Source: Magnolia sinica
Lineage: Eukaryota; Streptophyta; Magnoliopsida; Magnoliales; Magnoliaceae
Direction of reading: 5' to 3'
Length of the DNA: 64,000 nucleotides
Assembly: GCF_029962835.1 (NCBI RefSeq)
Contig: NC_080577.1
Span: 23,356,501 to 23,420,500 of the forward strand
The position numbers and the translations under genes are program-made. The notes beneath the pieces are model-generated. The model saw only the letters and a program-made list of their open reading frames with translations, was not told the origin of the DNA and did not search any database. This document shows positions 1 through 14,835 of this stretch, in pieces (within the stretch, counting starts at the first letter, position 1; every line of letters begins with the position of its first letter).

Positions 1-3892
<3,892 letters not shown>

Positions 3893-4410
3893 GGCAGACT
3901 GATACTATCCTACCCTCTTTCTACAAAGGAGACGAGGAGAACAAGAACCACCCCTGCTTATGAAGTGAGAGATTACAAATCCATTTCCATAGCTTACAGT
4001 CCTGTGATAGTCTTACACCATTTAAAGAATTTTGATTACGCATCCTCCTCGCATTTGTTAATGATGTAGAGCTATCCACACCGTTCAGATTGTGGATCCT
4101 ATTTTGTTAGAAATGTGTATAATACACTCATCATTATCGAGAAATAATAGGCGTCGAACTAATGGCTACCGGAAGAATGCTTAAAAATTCAATATTGATT
4201 CATCCAAATTCGAAGGAAAAAAATTCAGATGGTTAAGATTATCTTAGCAATGCAAATCTTCTGTTGGGTTAGTGACTTGGACGGGCTGGATTGCCGTATA
4301 ACTATGCGAAATCTATGTTTCAAGAGTCACCACCATTATGTAAAACTAACATAGAAGCCTTCCGGGTAAGTCGTAAATAACCGCGTGCTTTTTGGGGCCA
4401 TCTTCGGACG
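3893..4410. promoter_or_regulatory. Upstream flank of the GSNOR gene
   Basis: This is the 5' side of the minus-strand reductase gene and must contain its 5' UTR and promoter. I see no unambiguous TATA box or other site I would defend. The fold-back repeats begin only about 0.5 kb upstream of the start codon. Confidence 0.35.
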
Positions 4411-4459
4411 GTGTTGATTCATCCATCCAGTCAATGTAAACCGCCGATATCTGGGATTG

Positions 4460-4810
4460 AGGAAACAAACCGCTCTCGGCGGATCTGTACCTGTGGAACC
4501 TACCATAATTTATTTGTTTTATATCCGCACCGTCTGCCAGCTTTGCCAGATCGTTTTAGGGATGAGAAAAAAAATAAAAATAAAAATAAAATCCAATTGG
4601 GTGTACCACACCACAGGAAACATTGGTGATTGAATCCACTATTTCCTATGGTGTGGTCCACCTGAGATTTGAATCTGCTTTAATTTTTGAGCTCATGTCT
4701 TACAATGATCTGAAAAAATGGATGGACAACTTAGATATAAAACATATACATTACAATGGGCCCTACAGTCATGAATCCATTGAGCTGCATGGTTACTCGA
4801 TCCACCGAAT
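4460..4810. mobile_element. Fold-back Mutator-like MITE, shortened copy
   Basis: The left half runs towards a CCACACCACAGGAAAC motif and the right half (TGGTGTGGTCCACCTGAGAT, then ATGGATGG) is its approximate reverse complement. The central part found in longer copies is missing. The arms match the many related elements listed below. No target duplication identified. Confidence 0.6.
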
Positions 4811-4844
4811 CTGCATCGCATCCTAACGGACTGGCGACTAGCTT

Positions 4845-5340
4845 GGCTGATGTGAGAGCAGATTAGGTGAGACCTAGGCCTTACCCAAGACGGTGCGGCC
4901 CTTACCGTGGGGTTTAAATGGGCCACCTTAATGTATATATTATATATCCAGTCCGTCCATCCGTTTTTTCAGATCATTTTAACGCATTATTTCAAAAATG
5001 AAACAGATTCAATTGTCAGGTGTATCATACCATAACAAAAAGTGGTGATTGAGCATTAATGGGCTATAAAAGTTTTGAATAAAACTGATATTTGTTTTTT
5101 CCATTCATTCATGCTTAGCGCCCTAAGAAGTTTTTAATAGTAGAACAGCCAACCACCACTGTTTCTCATAGTGTGTTCCTCTTATTATTTGATCCCCTTT
5201 ATTTTTAAAATAATTCTATAAAAATATAAAAAAAGGAAAGGACGGCCTGTATACATAATACATACATCAAGGTGGGCCCCACGGCAACGCACTATTTTAG
5301 GCGAGGACGGCATCTCACCTACTCAGCTCTCGGCTGATGC
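4845..5340. mobile_element. Fold-back Mutator-like element with 9 bp target duplication
   Basis: Element 4854-5331 (478 bp) with inverted ends (GAGAGCAGATTAGGTGAGA against GAGAGCTGAGTAGGTGAGA). It is flanked by GGCTGATGT (4845-4853) and GGCTGATGC (5332-5340). A 9 bp duplication is the hallmark of Mutator-like transposons. The two halves are imperfect reverse complements across the whole element, so it is mostly long terminal inverted repeat with no coding sequence. Confidence 0.8.
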
Positions 5341-5439
5341 GGAGAACGCTAACAGTCCAGTAGTATCGCTGAGTATGAGAGAAGTAGTACATGCACCAGA
5401 CGGACTGACGGTGAAAATCCTCTGTCCAAGTGTGCGGAC

Positions 5440-6130
5440 AGAAGAGAGAGCGGATTAAGTGAGATCCGGACTCACCAAAGACGGTGCTGCTTTATCCATA
5501 CTGTTCATCTATTTTTTCAGATAAAAAATAAACAGATCCAATTATCAAGTGGACCATATCATAAGAAACAGTGGTAATTGGCTACTGATGAGCCACGAAA
5601 GTTTTGGATCAAGCTGATATCTGTTTTTTCCCTTCATTTAATTGGATGGAAAATAAACACTATAGCACTCTGGAAGTTTTTAAGGGTAGGGTGTTCAATC
5701 ACCACTGTTTCCTATGATATGGCCCACTTTGATGTATGTATTTTGTATCTCGCACTGTCCATCTATTTTTCAAATAAAAACTAAATAGATCCAATTACCA
5801 AATGGACCATACCATACGAAACAGTGATAATTGGCTACTAATGAGCCACAAAAGTTTTGAATCAGATGTATCTGGTTTTTCCCTTCATCTAAGCTTATGT
5901 GACATCATTGATAGATTGGATGGAAAATAAACACTACAGCACTCTAAGAAGTTTTTAATGGTAAGGTATTCAATCACCAATGTTTCCTATGATATGGCCC
6001 ACTGGATAATTGGATCTACTTCATCTTTTGGATGATGCCCTAAAATGATATGGAAAAATGGATGGATGGTGTGGATGTAGAATATGAATTAGATTGGCTG
6101 GTGTACTACGCACTACTAGCTTAGATGGTG
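5440..6130. mobile_element. Compound fold-back element with duplicated arm
   Basis: Two copies of a left-arm segment of about 245 bp lie in tandem (about 5500-5740 and 5750-5995), each running from the ATCCAATTAYCAA region through GTTTTTAA..GGTA to a GTTTCCTATGATATGGCCCA motif. A single right end follows. The unit looks like one fold-back element with an internal tandem duplication, or two overlapping copies. No clean target duplication is seen. Confidence 0.6.
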
Positions 6131-6634
6131 TGTGTATGTGTCATGGGAAGACTATTCGTTCAGCTTTGGGTTGTACAAATGGTTCAAAGTAGATCAAAGT
6201 TCCATGGTCCTCACAGTGATACATTTATTATATTTTTTGATGTACAAAATCTAATCTACCCTTTTTAAACTTTCAAGCACCTGTGCAGGAAGAAGAGAAA
6301 AGAGTCCCTAACTAGATCAAAAGGCCCTTCGATGCCAAAGTCAAGTTATGAATATGAGTCTAGTAGTATTGAGGGGTTTTGAGTGAAATTTACTGTGTAC
6401 TTTTCCATGTAGATGGACCACTTATTTATAATGTCGGCAGAGAAGAGTCGGTTCTTAATCTTAGGTATGATTCTTGCACAATTTTCTCAACCATCACGCG
6501 AGATTTATGCAAGTGATAAGGGTCGACGTAGTTGACCTTAAAATCAGATAGCAGATGGTCAAGACTGACCTAGGCTGGAACCTTTTATCAGTCAAGATGG
6601 GGCCGAACTGAACCAAACCATTGACTGACCAAGC
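6131..6634. other. Unassigned non-coding stretch
   Basis: No open frame, repeat arm or RNA gene that I recognise. The sequence is unlike the flanking fold-back elements. Confidence 0.4.
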
Positions 6635-6782
6635 AAATAAGCTTGATCAGAGTTCGAACAAATAAACTTGGTCAGAGCTCGAACAAATAAGCTTGGTCGG
6701 AACTTGGACAGATAAGCTTGGTCGGAGCTCGAACAGATAAGCTCAGTCTAAGCTTGGACATAAGCTTGGGTGGAGCTCGAAC
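6635..6782. repeat. 25 bp minisatellite, six units
   Basis: Six degenerate units based on AAATAAGCTTGGTCGGAGCT followed by CGAAC. The last unit is 2 bases short. HindIII-like AAGCTT cores recur every 25 bases. Confidence 0.85.
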
Positions 6783-6904
6783 GTGTATGATGTCGAGCGC
6801 TAGGACCGAGAGTACAAGATCTTCCCTCCAGAATAATTTGATACGGTTGTCCAGGAGCCTTTTGGTCCACAAGTATACACTCATGAGTTCAAGCTAACCT
6901 CATG

Positions 6905-8004
6905 GGTGGTCAAACCACTTTTGCCCATGACAATATCCATAACATGGTTCATCCATTTGGCAAGATCATTTTACAGCATGAACTAAAAAATGATTCTTTA
7001 GGGTTTGTTTGGGCGGTGGAATTAGAAGGGATTAGATGGGATGGGATTCAAAAAACATATTTATTACCGGTTGCAGGGATTGTCCCCTGTTACTATGGGA
7101 TAAGATTAATGCCCTGCTTTGTTGATAATACAGTGGTACATTGAATGGATATACCCACCATTATTTGAAATTATTGAGAATAACACACGTGTGTTATATC
7201 TAAACCGTTCATTTGTTTTGTAACCTCATCTTATAGCATGGGCCTAAAAATGAGGTAGATCCAAAACTTATGTGGCCCCAAAGAAGTTTTCAACGGTAAG
7301 TATTCAATCCTCATTGCTTTCTATGGTGGGGTCCACTTGAGCATTAGATTTACCTGATTTTTTGGCCCATGCTCTAAACTAATCTTGATAAATGGGTAGA
7401 CGGTGTGGATATAGCCCACACATCATGGTAGGACCTACAACAACTTGCTAACATTGAGTGAAATTGGCACAGGACCCAATGCAATCCTATTTAATGTAAT
7501 TCCAAGCTTTTCCATTCTTCCCAAACATGGAGTGGAATTGGCACTCGACCTGATGAATCCCATCCCACCTAATCCCTTCTAATCCCACAGCCCAAACAGA
7601 CCCTTATCCAAATCTCAAGAGAAACATGCCACAAATAGCAGTGTGGACAATAATTAATACTCTTAAAACATTTGTAAGGGCTCATTATAATGTTTATTTT
7701 CCATCCAATATGGCCATAAGGTTAAGCACACCGGTATGAAGAGTAAAAACAAATATCATATTGATCCAAAACTTTGATGACCCCAGAAAGATCTCAACGG
7801 TGGACATTCAATCTCTCACTACTTTTTGCAATGTGGTACACTTATCTTTGGATCTATCTGATTTTTTGGCTCAAACATTACAAAGAGCTTGCCAAATGGA
7901 TGGACGGTTGGGATATAACACATGCTTTATGGTGGGACCCACGTAACTTGGTAACCTCGGCACACCAGCTAAGGTCGGAGGTGTGTGGTACACCAGCCGC
8001 TTCC
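6905..8004. mobile_element. Fold-back Mutator-like element split by a Tourist-like MITE
   Basis: The left arm (6905-7000) stops at a TTA and resumes at 7604 with the expected next bases of the arm (ATCCAAATCTCAAG), so 7001-7603 is an insertion. The right end reads ..GGTGTGTGGTACACCAGCCG. The left tip is degraded, so no target duplication can be read. Confidence 0.7.
7001..7603. mobile_element. Tourist-like (PIF/Harbinger) MITE with TTA target duplication
   Basis: Long terminal inverted repeats start GGGTTTGTTTGGGCGGTGGA on the left and, inverted, GGGTCTGTTTGGGCTGTGGG on the right, and continue through GGGATTAGRTGGGATGGGAT. A TTA is present on both sides (6998-7000 and 7604-7606), as the superfamily requires. 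The interior (about 7140-7445) has sequence resembling a Mutator-like fold-back arm, so it may itself be a nested copy. No transposase. Confidence 0.85.
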
Positions 8005-8050
8005 ATAGAGTACATACTTTAAGGTGGGGGCCAGGTAAGGGGCTGCACGT

Positions 8051-8541
8051 GGAAACGAATGGGCTACTCCCCCTGCCACCTGGCAGTGGCTGGTGGTCGG
8101 TGTTACGTGGGCCCCACTATGATTTATGTATTTCATCCATGTCATCCGTATATTTTCCTAGATAATTTATGATATAATACAAAAAATAAGCTATATCCGA
8201 ATCTCAAGTGGACCACGTTACAGGAAATAATGTCAAATGAACGGTGACTATTAAAATTTTTTTGAGGGCAATAAAAGTTTTGGATCAAGCTTATCATTGT
8301 ATTTTCCCTTCATTTAGTTTTGTATGACCTAATTAACAAATTGAATGTCAAATAAATAGTACAATGGGCCTGTGGTGTGGTCCACCTGAGGTTTACATGC
8401 CTATCATTTTTTGTATCAAGCTTTAAAATGATTAATAAAACTGGATAAATGGCATTGATGAAACAAATATATCATGGTGGGCCCCATGGCACGGATCATC
8501 AGCCACCAAGCTAGTGGCAGGGGAGTAGCCAATCCATTTCC
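8051..8541. mobile_element. Fold-back Mutator-like element, CTCCCCCTGCC-end subfamily
   Basis: Inverted ends GGAAACGAATGGGCTACTCC (left) and GGAAATGGATTGGCTACTCC (right, inverted), both followed by a CCTGCCAC motif. The two halves fold on each other. Flanking 9-mers (GCTGCACGT, CCGGCAGGT) agree only at six positions, so the target duplication is doubtful. Confidence 0.75.
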
Positions 8542-8560
8542 CCGGCAGGTCTCACCTAAT

Positions 8561-9139
8561 GGAAGCGGATTGACTGGTGTACCACACACTACCGACTTGA
8601 CTGGTGTGTAAGTGCCCCGCGGAGAGGATTCAAAGTGGATCAAAGTTATATGGGCCTCACGATGATCTATTTATTATATCCACACCATTCATTTATTTTT
8701 CGAGACAATTTTAGAGCATTATTCCAAAGATCAGTCATATCAAATTATCAAGTGTACCACACCACAAATAACAGTGGGAGGATGATTTTCACCATTAAAC
8801 CATTCATAAGACCCATTATAACGTTTATTTTCCATCCAATCCGTTTATAAGGTCACATAGACCTGAATGAATAAGCAAAACAAATATCGTATTGATCCAA
8901 AACTTTTGTTACCATGTAAGGCTTTCAATGGTATACATTCAATCTCCCACTGCTTTTTGCAGTGTGGTCCACTTGATATTTGGATCTCTCTTATTCTTTG
9001 TCTCAAGCATTACAACAAGCTCGAAAAATGTACAAACTGTTTGGATAAAACACATACCTAATAGTGGGACCCACAGAACTTAGTGACGTCACCACACAGC
9101 TAGTTCGGTGGTGTGCGGTACACCAGCCAATCCGCTTCC
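8561..9139. mobile_element. Fold-back Mutator-like element, GGTGTACCACACAC-end subfamily
   Basis: The left end GGAAGCGGATTGACTGGTGT and the inverted right end GGAAGCGGATTGGCTGGTGT are nearly identical. The interior has the usual arm order: GGGCCYCA..ATGAT, ATCCACACCATTCAT, CACACCACAAATAACAGTGG, and the reverse series on the other side. No coding capacity. Confidence 0.8.
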
Positions 9140-9302
9140 GCTATCTGCCAAAAGTGGATTTTGTTTTGGTGCGGATAATTAGGAAATCCCGGCTGCTGCT
9201 TTTTGGTTGAAATCCCGTCTTAATTTTAAATTATTTAAAATAATGCGTTTAGAATTTGAAAAGTCAGCGACAAAACAGACACCGGTTAGCTACAAACAGG
9301 TT

Positions 9303-9799
9303 GAGCAGCCAGACTCGCTACTGAAGGGAAGTTACCAAGTTCTGTGAACCCTGTCATGATGTATGTTTTGTATCCACGCAGTCCATCCATCTGAAGTGAT
9401 CATTTCAGGTAATATTCAGAGAATGAGTCAAATCTAAAGTGGACCTACCACAGAAAACAGTGGGGATTGTGACGACCAGCGTTGAAAACTTCTAAATGCC
9501 ACAAGTTTTCGATCAATATAATATTTGTGTTTTTCCTTCCTCCATGTCTGTGTTAACATGTGAAGAAGTTGGATTTCAAATAAACATCATGGTGGGCTTT
9601 ACAAAGCTTCAACAGTAAACATCACTCTTCCCACTGTTTTCTGTGGTGAGGTCCACCGCAGCATTGTATATGCCTCATTATTTTCTTCATGCCCAAAAAT
9701 AATATCTCTAAGTGGATGGACGGTGTGGATACGACACCTACATCATAGTCGACCCCAAAGAACTTGGTAATGTCACTTCAGCAGCGAGTCTCGCTACTA
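9303..9799. mobile_element. Fold-back Mutator-like element, third end type
   Basis: The ends pair as AGACTCGCTACTGAAG (left) with AGACTCGCTGCTGAAG (right, inverted), then TTACCAAGTTCTGTG / TTACCAAGTTCTTTG. The arms are typical of the family, with CCACAGAAAACAGTGG and its reverse. A Tourist-like MITE sits exactly at its right end. Confidence 0.75.
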
Positions 9800-9800
9800 A

Positions 9801-10148
9801 GGGCCTATTTGGCTGGACCAATCCCACGGAATTAGGAGGGATGGGATCGCAATATCCCAGGATATGCATGACCTGTCAAACAGACCCGGGATATAAGCAA
9901 TCCCATGGATCTTAAAACAATCCATTGACATCACCATCATTACCTTAAAATTGATCCCATCCCTTGGTTGGACGGATTGGAAGGTAAAATCCCTTAACAT
10001 GCCAGGCGTGCCAAACAGACCCAGTGAACTTGTTCCGGGGTATAGCAATCCCATGGATCTTAGACCAATGCACTGACACCACCATCGTTACCGTAAAATC
10101 CATCCCATCCCTCCTAATGTCATGGGATTCGCCCGGCCAAACAGGCCC
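9801..10148. mobile_element. Tourist-like (PIF/Harbinger) MITE with TAA target duplication
   Basis: The ends GGGCCTATTTGGCTGGACCA and, inverted, GGGCCTGTTTGGCCGGGCGA are flanked by TAA on both sides (9798-9800, 10149-10151). The interior contains a subrepeat: ATAGCAATCCCATGGATCTT-like sequence occurs twice, near 9894 and 10042. 348 bp, non-coding. Confidence 0.9.
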
Positions 10149-10189
10149 TAAACCTCTCGGTAGATAATCCGTGTCCCGAGAAAAAACTG

Positions 10190-10891
10190 TTTGTTGACCG
10201 AAAGCGGATTGGCTGGTCTACCACAAACCATCCATATAGTTGCTATAGGTACGTGTTGTGCGAAGACAAGCACTGACCTCCTCGTGCTCCGAGTCACACG
10301 AACAGTTCAAAGGAGATCAAAGTTACATGGGCCCGATAGTGATATATTTATTATATATATATATTATTCATCTATTATTTTTAGAGATTATTCCAGAGCA
10401 TTGTCCAAAAAATGAATCATATCCAAATATGATCTGGATCACACCACAAATAGCAATGGAGATAATGATTTCCACTGTTAAAAAATTTATAGGGCCCACC
10501 ATGACAATTACTTTCCATGCAATTTGTTCATTAGGTCACAAAGTCTTGAATGAAGAGGAAAAACAAATTTCATATTGTTCCCAAACTTCTATGATCTTAA
10601 AAAGGGTTTCAATGGTAGATGTTCAATCCCCTGCTGCCTTTTTCAGTGTAGTCCACTTAAAAGGGTTTCAATGGTAGATGTTCAATTCCCTGCTACTTTT
10701 TTCAATGTGGTCCACTTGATAAGTATAACTGTTTTAGTTTTTGTCTTTAGCCTTAAGATGAGCTCGCCAAATTAGTAGATGGTTTGGATAAAACTCATAC
10801 CTCATGAACAGATCTATAAAACTTGCTAATACTAATACAGTAGCTATATAGTTGGTGTGAGGTACACCATCCAATCGGCTTCTTTGTTAAC
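10190..10891. mobile_element. Fold-back Mutator-like element with 9 bp target duplication
   Basis: Element 10199-10882 between TTTGTTGAC (10190-10198) and TTTGTTAAC (10883-10891), 8 of 9 matching. The ends share GCGGATTGGCTGGT-like sequence. One side carries an extra block (GCACTGACCTCCTCGTGCTC..) also seen, inverted, in the elements near 11440 and 31060, defining a subfamily. A segment of about 58 bp (AAAGGGTTTCAATGGTAGAT..) is tandemly doubled at about 10599-10716. Confidence 0.8.
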
Positions 10892-10920
10892 TGTGACCAT
10901 GGAAAAAGCGCCTCAAGGGG

Positions 10921-11505
10921 GAGCGGATCAGCTAGTGTACCAGTTATATAGCTACTATATTGATGTCAAGTTACGTGGGTCTAATCATGAGGTATGTGTT
11001 ATATTTAAACTGTTTATCTATTTGGTGCGCTCATATAAGGCTTGAGATGAAAAATAAGACCGATCTAACTATCAAATAAAGCGTATTACAACAAATAGGG
11101 CGCATTGGAAAAAACAGTGGGGGATTTAACGTCTAGCTTAAGAACTTTTTTGAGGTTGCAGAAGTTTTGGATCAAAATGAAATTTGTTTTTTCTCTTAAT
11201 TCAGGTCTCTATGACCTTAAGAGCATATTGGATCGAAAATTAACGGCCCTGTGAATTGTTTAGGTGAAAATTATTATCCCCGCTGCTATTTGTGGTGTGG
11301 TCCACATGATTTTCGGATATATTTCATCTTTTGTATAATGCTCTGAAATGATCTCTAAAAATAGATGACCGGTGTAGATACAGTAAATAAATAACTTTGG
11401 AGCGTACATAACTTTGATCTCCTTGGAACCGTTCGTACAACTCAGAGCTCGAGGAGCGTCGGTGCTCGTCTTCGCACGACGCGTGGCTACAGCAGCTATA
11501 TAGCA
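10921..11505. mobile_element. Fold-back Mutator-like element
   Basis: Left end GAGCGGATCAGCTAGTGTAC; right side contains the CTCGAGGAGCGTCGGTGCTC block shared with the elements at 10199 and 30521. The arms are imperfect reverse complements. Boundaries approximate. Confidence 0.65.
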
Positions 11506-11604
11506 TGTGACCATTGTGCCCTCAAAGGTGCTTATTTTTACGAAAATAAACCCCGCTTCTGGGATGAGCATGTGATGTAAACTCTGGGGCTCATCGTCAT
11601 CCTA

Positions 11605-12137
11605 CCAGACCATAGGAAACGGATTCGCGACTCCCCCTGCATGGTCGGCACCCTATGGGCCCCACCGTAATGTGTGTTTCATCTCTGTCATTCATCTATT
11701 TTTTCAGATAATTTTATGGTATAGGACCAAAAATTACATATATCCCAATCTCAAATGGTCCACATTACAAGAAACAGTGTTCAATGAGCTTGGACCATTA
11801 AAAACCTTTTGGAGGCCATAAAAGTTTTGGATCAAGCTGATCTTTGGTTTTTCACTTCGTCTGGTCCTGTATGACCTAATCAACTGATTGAATGTCAAAT
11901 AAACAGTATAGTGGACCTTATGAGGATTTTAATGGTAGATATCCAATCACCATTGTTTTCCTGTGGTGTGGTCCACTTGAGACTTATATCCCTCTCATTT
12001 TGGGTAGAAAACTCTAAAAATATCTTTAAAAATGGATGAACAGAATGGATGAAACACATACATCATAGTGGGGCCCACAGAGCACCGACCACCAGCCACG
12101 GGGCTGGTGGCAGGGGGAGCCGTTTCCCCAGACCATA
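11605..12137. mobile_element. Fold-back Mutator-like element with 10 bp target duplication
   Basis: Element 11615-12127 (513 bp) lies between two exact copies of CCAGACCATA (11605-11614 and 12128-12137). The inverted ends begin GGAAACGG and carry the CTCCCCCTGCC motif of the 8051 element. An identical duplication suggests a comparatively late insertion among the copies here. Confidence 0.9.
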
Positions 12138-12139
12138 GG

Positions 12140-12520
12140 AACCGTACATCTCTGTTGAACTTTCGTTTTAAACCATGGCTTAAAACAACGAGGTAGATCT
12201 GTATCACGGGTGGTGTTCTGTGGGGCCCACCGCAATGCATGTTTTCTATTCATGCGGTCCATCCATTTTGATAAATCGTTACAGGTGATGAGCCCAATAA
12301 GGAGACAGATGGAATTCTCGAGTAGACCACGCTACCCCTACAGGGTTCGATGCCTACCGCCTGAAAATTTGGTAGCCATGAGAATTTCTGATCAAGCTTA
12401 AATGTGCGTCTTTTTATGAAGTAGAGTAATTGTCACCACTGCTTCCCGTGTTGCGGTCCACTTGTGTATTTAACTCATGACTTAAAATGATGTTTTAAAA
12501 TGAATAGATAGTCTGAATAA
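12140..12520. mobile_element. Degraded fold-back element
   Basis: The core motifs of the family remain in order (GTGGGGCCCACCGCAATGCA, GCGGTCCATCCATTTTGATA, ACCACTGCTTCCCGTGTTGC, GGTCCACTTG), but the ends are lost. Confidence 0.55.
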
Positions 12521-13386
12521 TGACATAAATTACAAATTAAATAAAAGATACGCTCGCGTATCAAAGAAATTACAGATGGATAGACGGCTCATGCCTACGT
12601 ATCAAAGAAATTCCAAAAAAGTATAGAAAACAATTTGATTGATTAGATAAATAATTACATTGTCAATTACGAAAAAAATATGTACAAAAACCTATAAAAA
12701 CTAAAAAAATTACAAAAACTTGTAAAAACTTATTTTAAAAAAATGGCTTCTTATACATGGAAAAACAATATGGATGAGAACAACTTCAGTTTATTGGGAA
12801 AAAAAAGTTTCACCTCGTTTACTTGATTTGCTTTGCCTTGTCATACAAATGAACAAAAGATGTTATATTAAAATATTAATTATGCATAACGTGGACAGAT
12901 TCTACAAATCAAAAGTAAAACCATTATATCCAATTGAACTGTCCCTGCAACTTGAAAAGGCCAACTGAATGAAAGATTCCTGAATATAAGCGAAATCAAC
13001 TGAACCATTCAAACAGTTGCTGTAATCTGTACCTGAATAAAGATTTCAAAATATAAGCAGTGTCAACAGATACTTTGAAACAGGTCACTGTTGTTGGTTG
13101 TTGTTTTTGACACTGGGTGCACAAGCATGTCAGAATTGAAATTGCAACTTTGATTCAAACTAAATAACAATAACTCCAAGTGTCGAGATAGATAGACACG
13201 TAGTGTATGACCGAGATCTAAAGAGATTAGTTGCCTATTTAACCACTCGTTCGATATGTAAAATCGGATCAAGTGATATTCAAATGGTGGGGTTCATCCT
13301 CTGCAAGTTAAGTATTATCTTATTAAAAACTTGACTAACAATCTAATATTGTATTATTATTATTATTATTTTTGTTGTAATATTAA
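12521..13386. other. AT-rich non-coding stretch
   Basis: No gene or element boundary that I can support. A short segment ending in CGTATCAAAGAAATT occurs twice near 12555 and 12600. Confidence 0.4.
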
Positions 13387-14005
13387 GGAGTTGTTTAGTA
13401 CCATGGACTTGAGAGGATTTCAAATTCCCTGATTATTTGGCACCGTAGAGTAACGAAGGATTTCAAATCCCCTTAAAAAGGGGATTTGAAATCCGCGTGA
13501 AAGCTTGACTACATCTAAAATCTTTCAAAGTGTTGCATGTGTAACACATGTTACTAAGCTATTACTTTATTGGGCACATGACCCACTAATGATATCCCAG
13601 AAATAATTAGATTATCAATTGCATCACTATAATTACTTTAATATGATGATCAACGTCGGCCAAACATTTTTCATGTAAATCAATGGTTAAAAATCATTGG
13701 TTGGTTACTCGGTCATGATCTTGTGCTTGTGACTTTAGGAGAGTTGGAATTTTATCATTTTCAGGCAAATTATATATTTTAACAGGCTTATTACAACCAT
13801 TTTGTCAAACATTACATACCTTCACTAATAAGAGATATTAAAGTTGATTTAGTAATTAAATTCAAACCCTTATAAATATACCATACATAATTACTTTTAA
13901 ACTAAAGTTGATACCCAATCTAGGGTGCCAAACACAATAGGAGGATTTCAAATCTAAGGGATTTGAAATCCAAAGAGTTCCAAATCCACTCTTACAAACA
14001 GGCCC
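13387..14005. mobile_element. Tourist-like MITE, older copy
   Basis: The left side (GGAGTTGTTTAGTACCATGG, then GGATTTCAAATTCCC) pairs with the inverted right side (GGGCCTGTTTGTAAGAGTGG, then GGATTTCAAATC). Subterminal GGATTTGAAATCC palindromes recur on both sides. Flanks TAA and TAG are consistent with a 3 bp duplication. AT-rich interior without coding. Confidence 0.65.
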
Positions 14006-14222
14006 TAGGTGTTCCTAATATTAACTATTCGATCTTATTCAATATTGAGTATTGGATCCTATTTCCAGTGGTTTCACTGGGCACATTTGCCCGATTTACA
14101 TCAATACAATAGAACTAACACATGTATCAGAGACGGGCTGAAGGTTAAAAAACCCTCTGTCCAAGTTTACAAGCGGAAGGGAGCTCGAGCAGGCGGATTG
14201 CATGGTGACTTTGGGGAGTCGA

Positions 14223-14452
14223 TTATGTGTTACCGGATGTTACCCTTACCTTGGTTGGGGCCCACCTTGATAATGTGTTGTATATCCATGCCATTCATTC
14301 GTCAAAGATAAAGATTTAGATGTGCTCAAGCTTTAGTCTTAAAATGAGCTTAAAAAATAGATGGGCAGTGTGGATATAAAACACATTCATCAAGGTAGAC
14401 CCCACACGGTAAGGGTAACCCAACTAAGGTGTTATCTAGGTAACACCTAATA
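14223..14452. mobile_element. Short fold-back element
   Basis: Inverted ends share GTTACCCTTACC followed by a GGTTGGGGCCCACCTTGATA arm and its reverse (TCATCAAGGTAGACCCCACA). About 230 bp, i.e. arms without the usual centre. Confidence 0.6.
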
Positions 14453-14455
14453 TGC

Positions 14456-14835
14456 GTGTCCCTGCCAGCTTGCTCATTTTAGGTTATAAGTTAAAATTGA
14501 AGCATGCTCAAAGCCCAAGTGGACATACAAAAGTGTAGTGCAGGTAAAGATGTCCACCCATTGAAATCTTTTTTGATATTCAAGTTGTTGATAAGGTGAC
14601 GTAGACATGAATGAAATGAAAAGATAAATAACAGCTTGATCCAAAACTTCTACAGCCCGAGAAGTTTTCAATAGTAAGCGTTCAATCCCGTTATTTCCTT
14701 TTGTATTATTTACTTGAGCTTTAGGTTAGGTTTGATTAAGTTTTGGGCTCATGGCCTAAAATAAGCCAGTAAAATAGATGGACGGCATGGATAAAACACA
14801 TATATCATGGTGGGCCTGACAGAATCCTGCCACCA
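14456..14835. mobile_element. Degraded fold-back element
   Basis: The right-arm series (TCATGTCTACGTCACC-type, GAAGTTTTCAATAGTAAGCG, ATGGACGGCATGGATAAAAC, ATCATGGTGGGCC) is clear; the left arm is degraded. Confidence 0.5.

Noticed and set aside
10599-10716. Tandem doubling as a possible gene segment
   Set aside because: It is a 58 bp duplication inside a fold-back arm. The open frame across it has no family resemblance.
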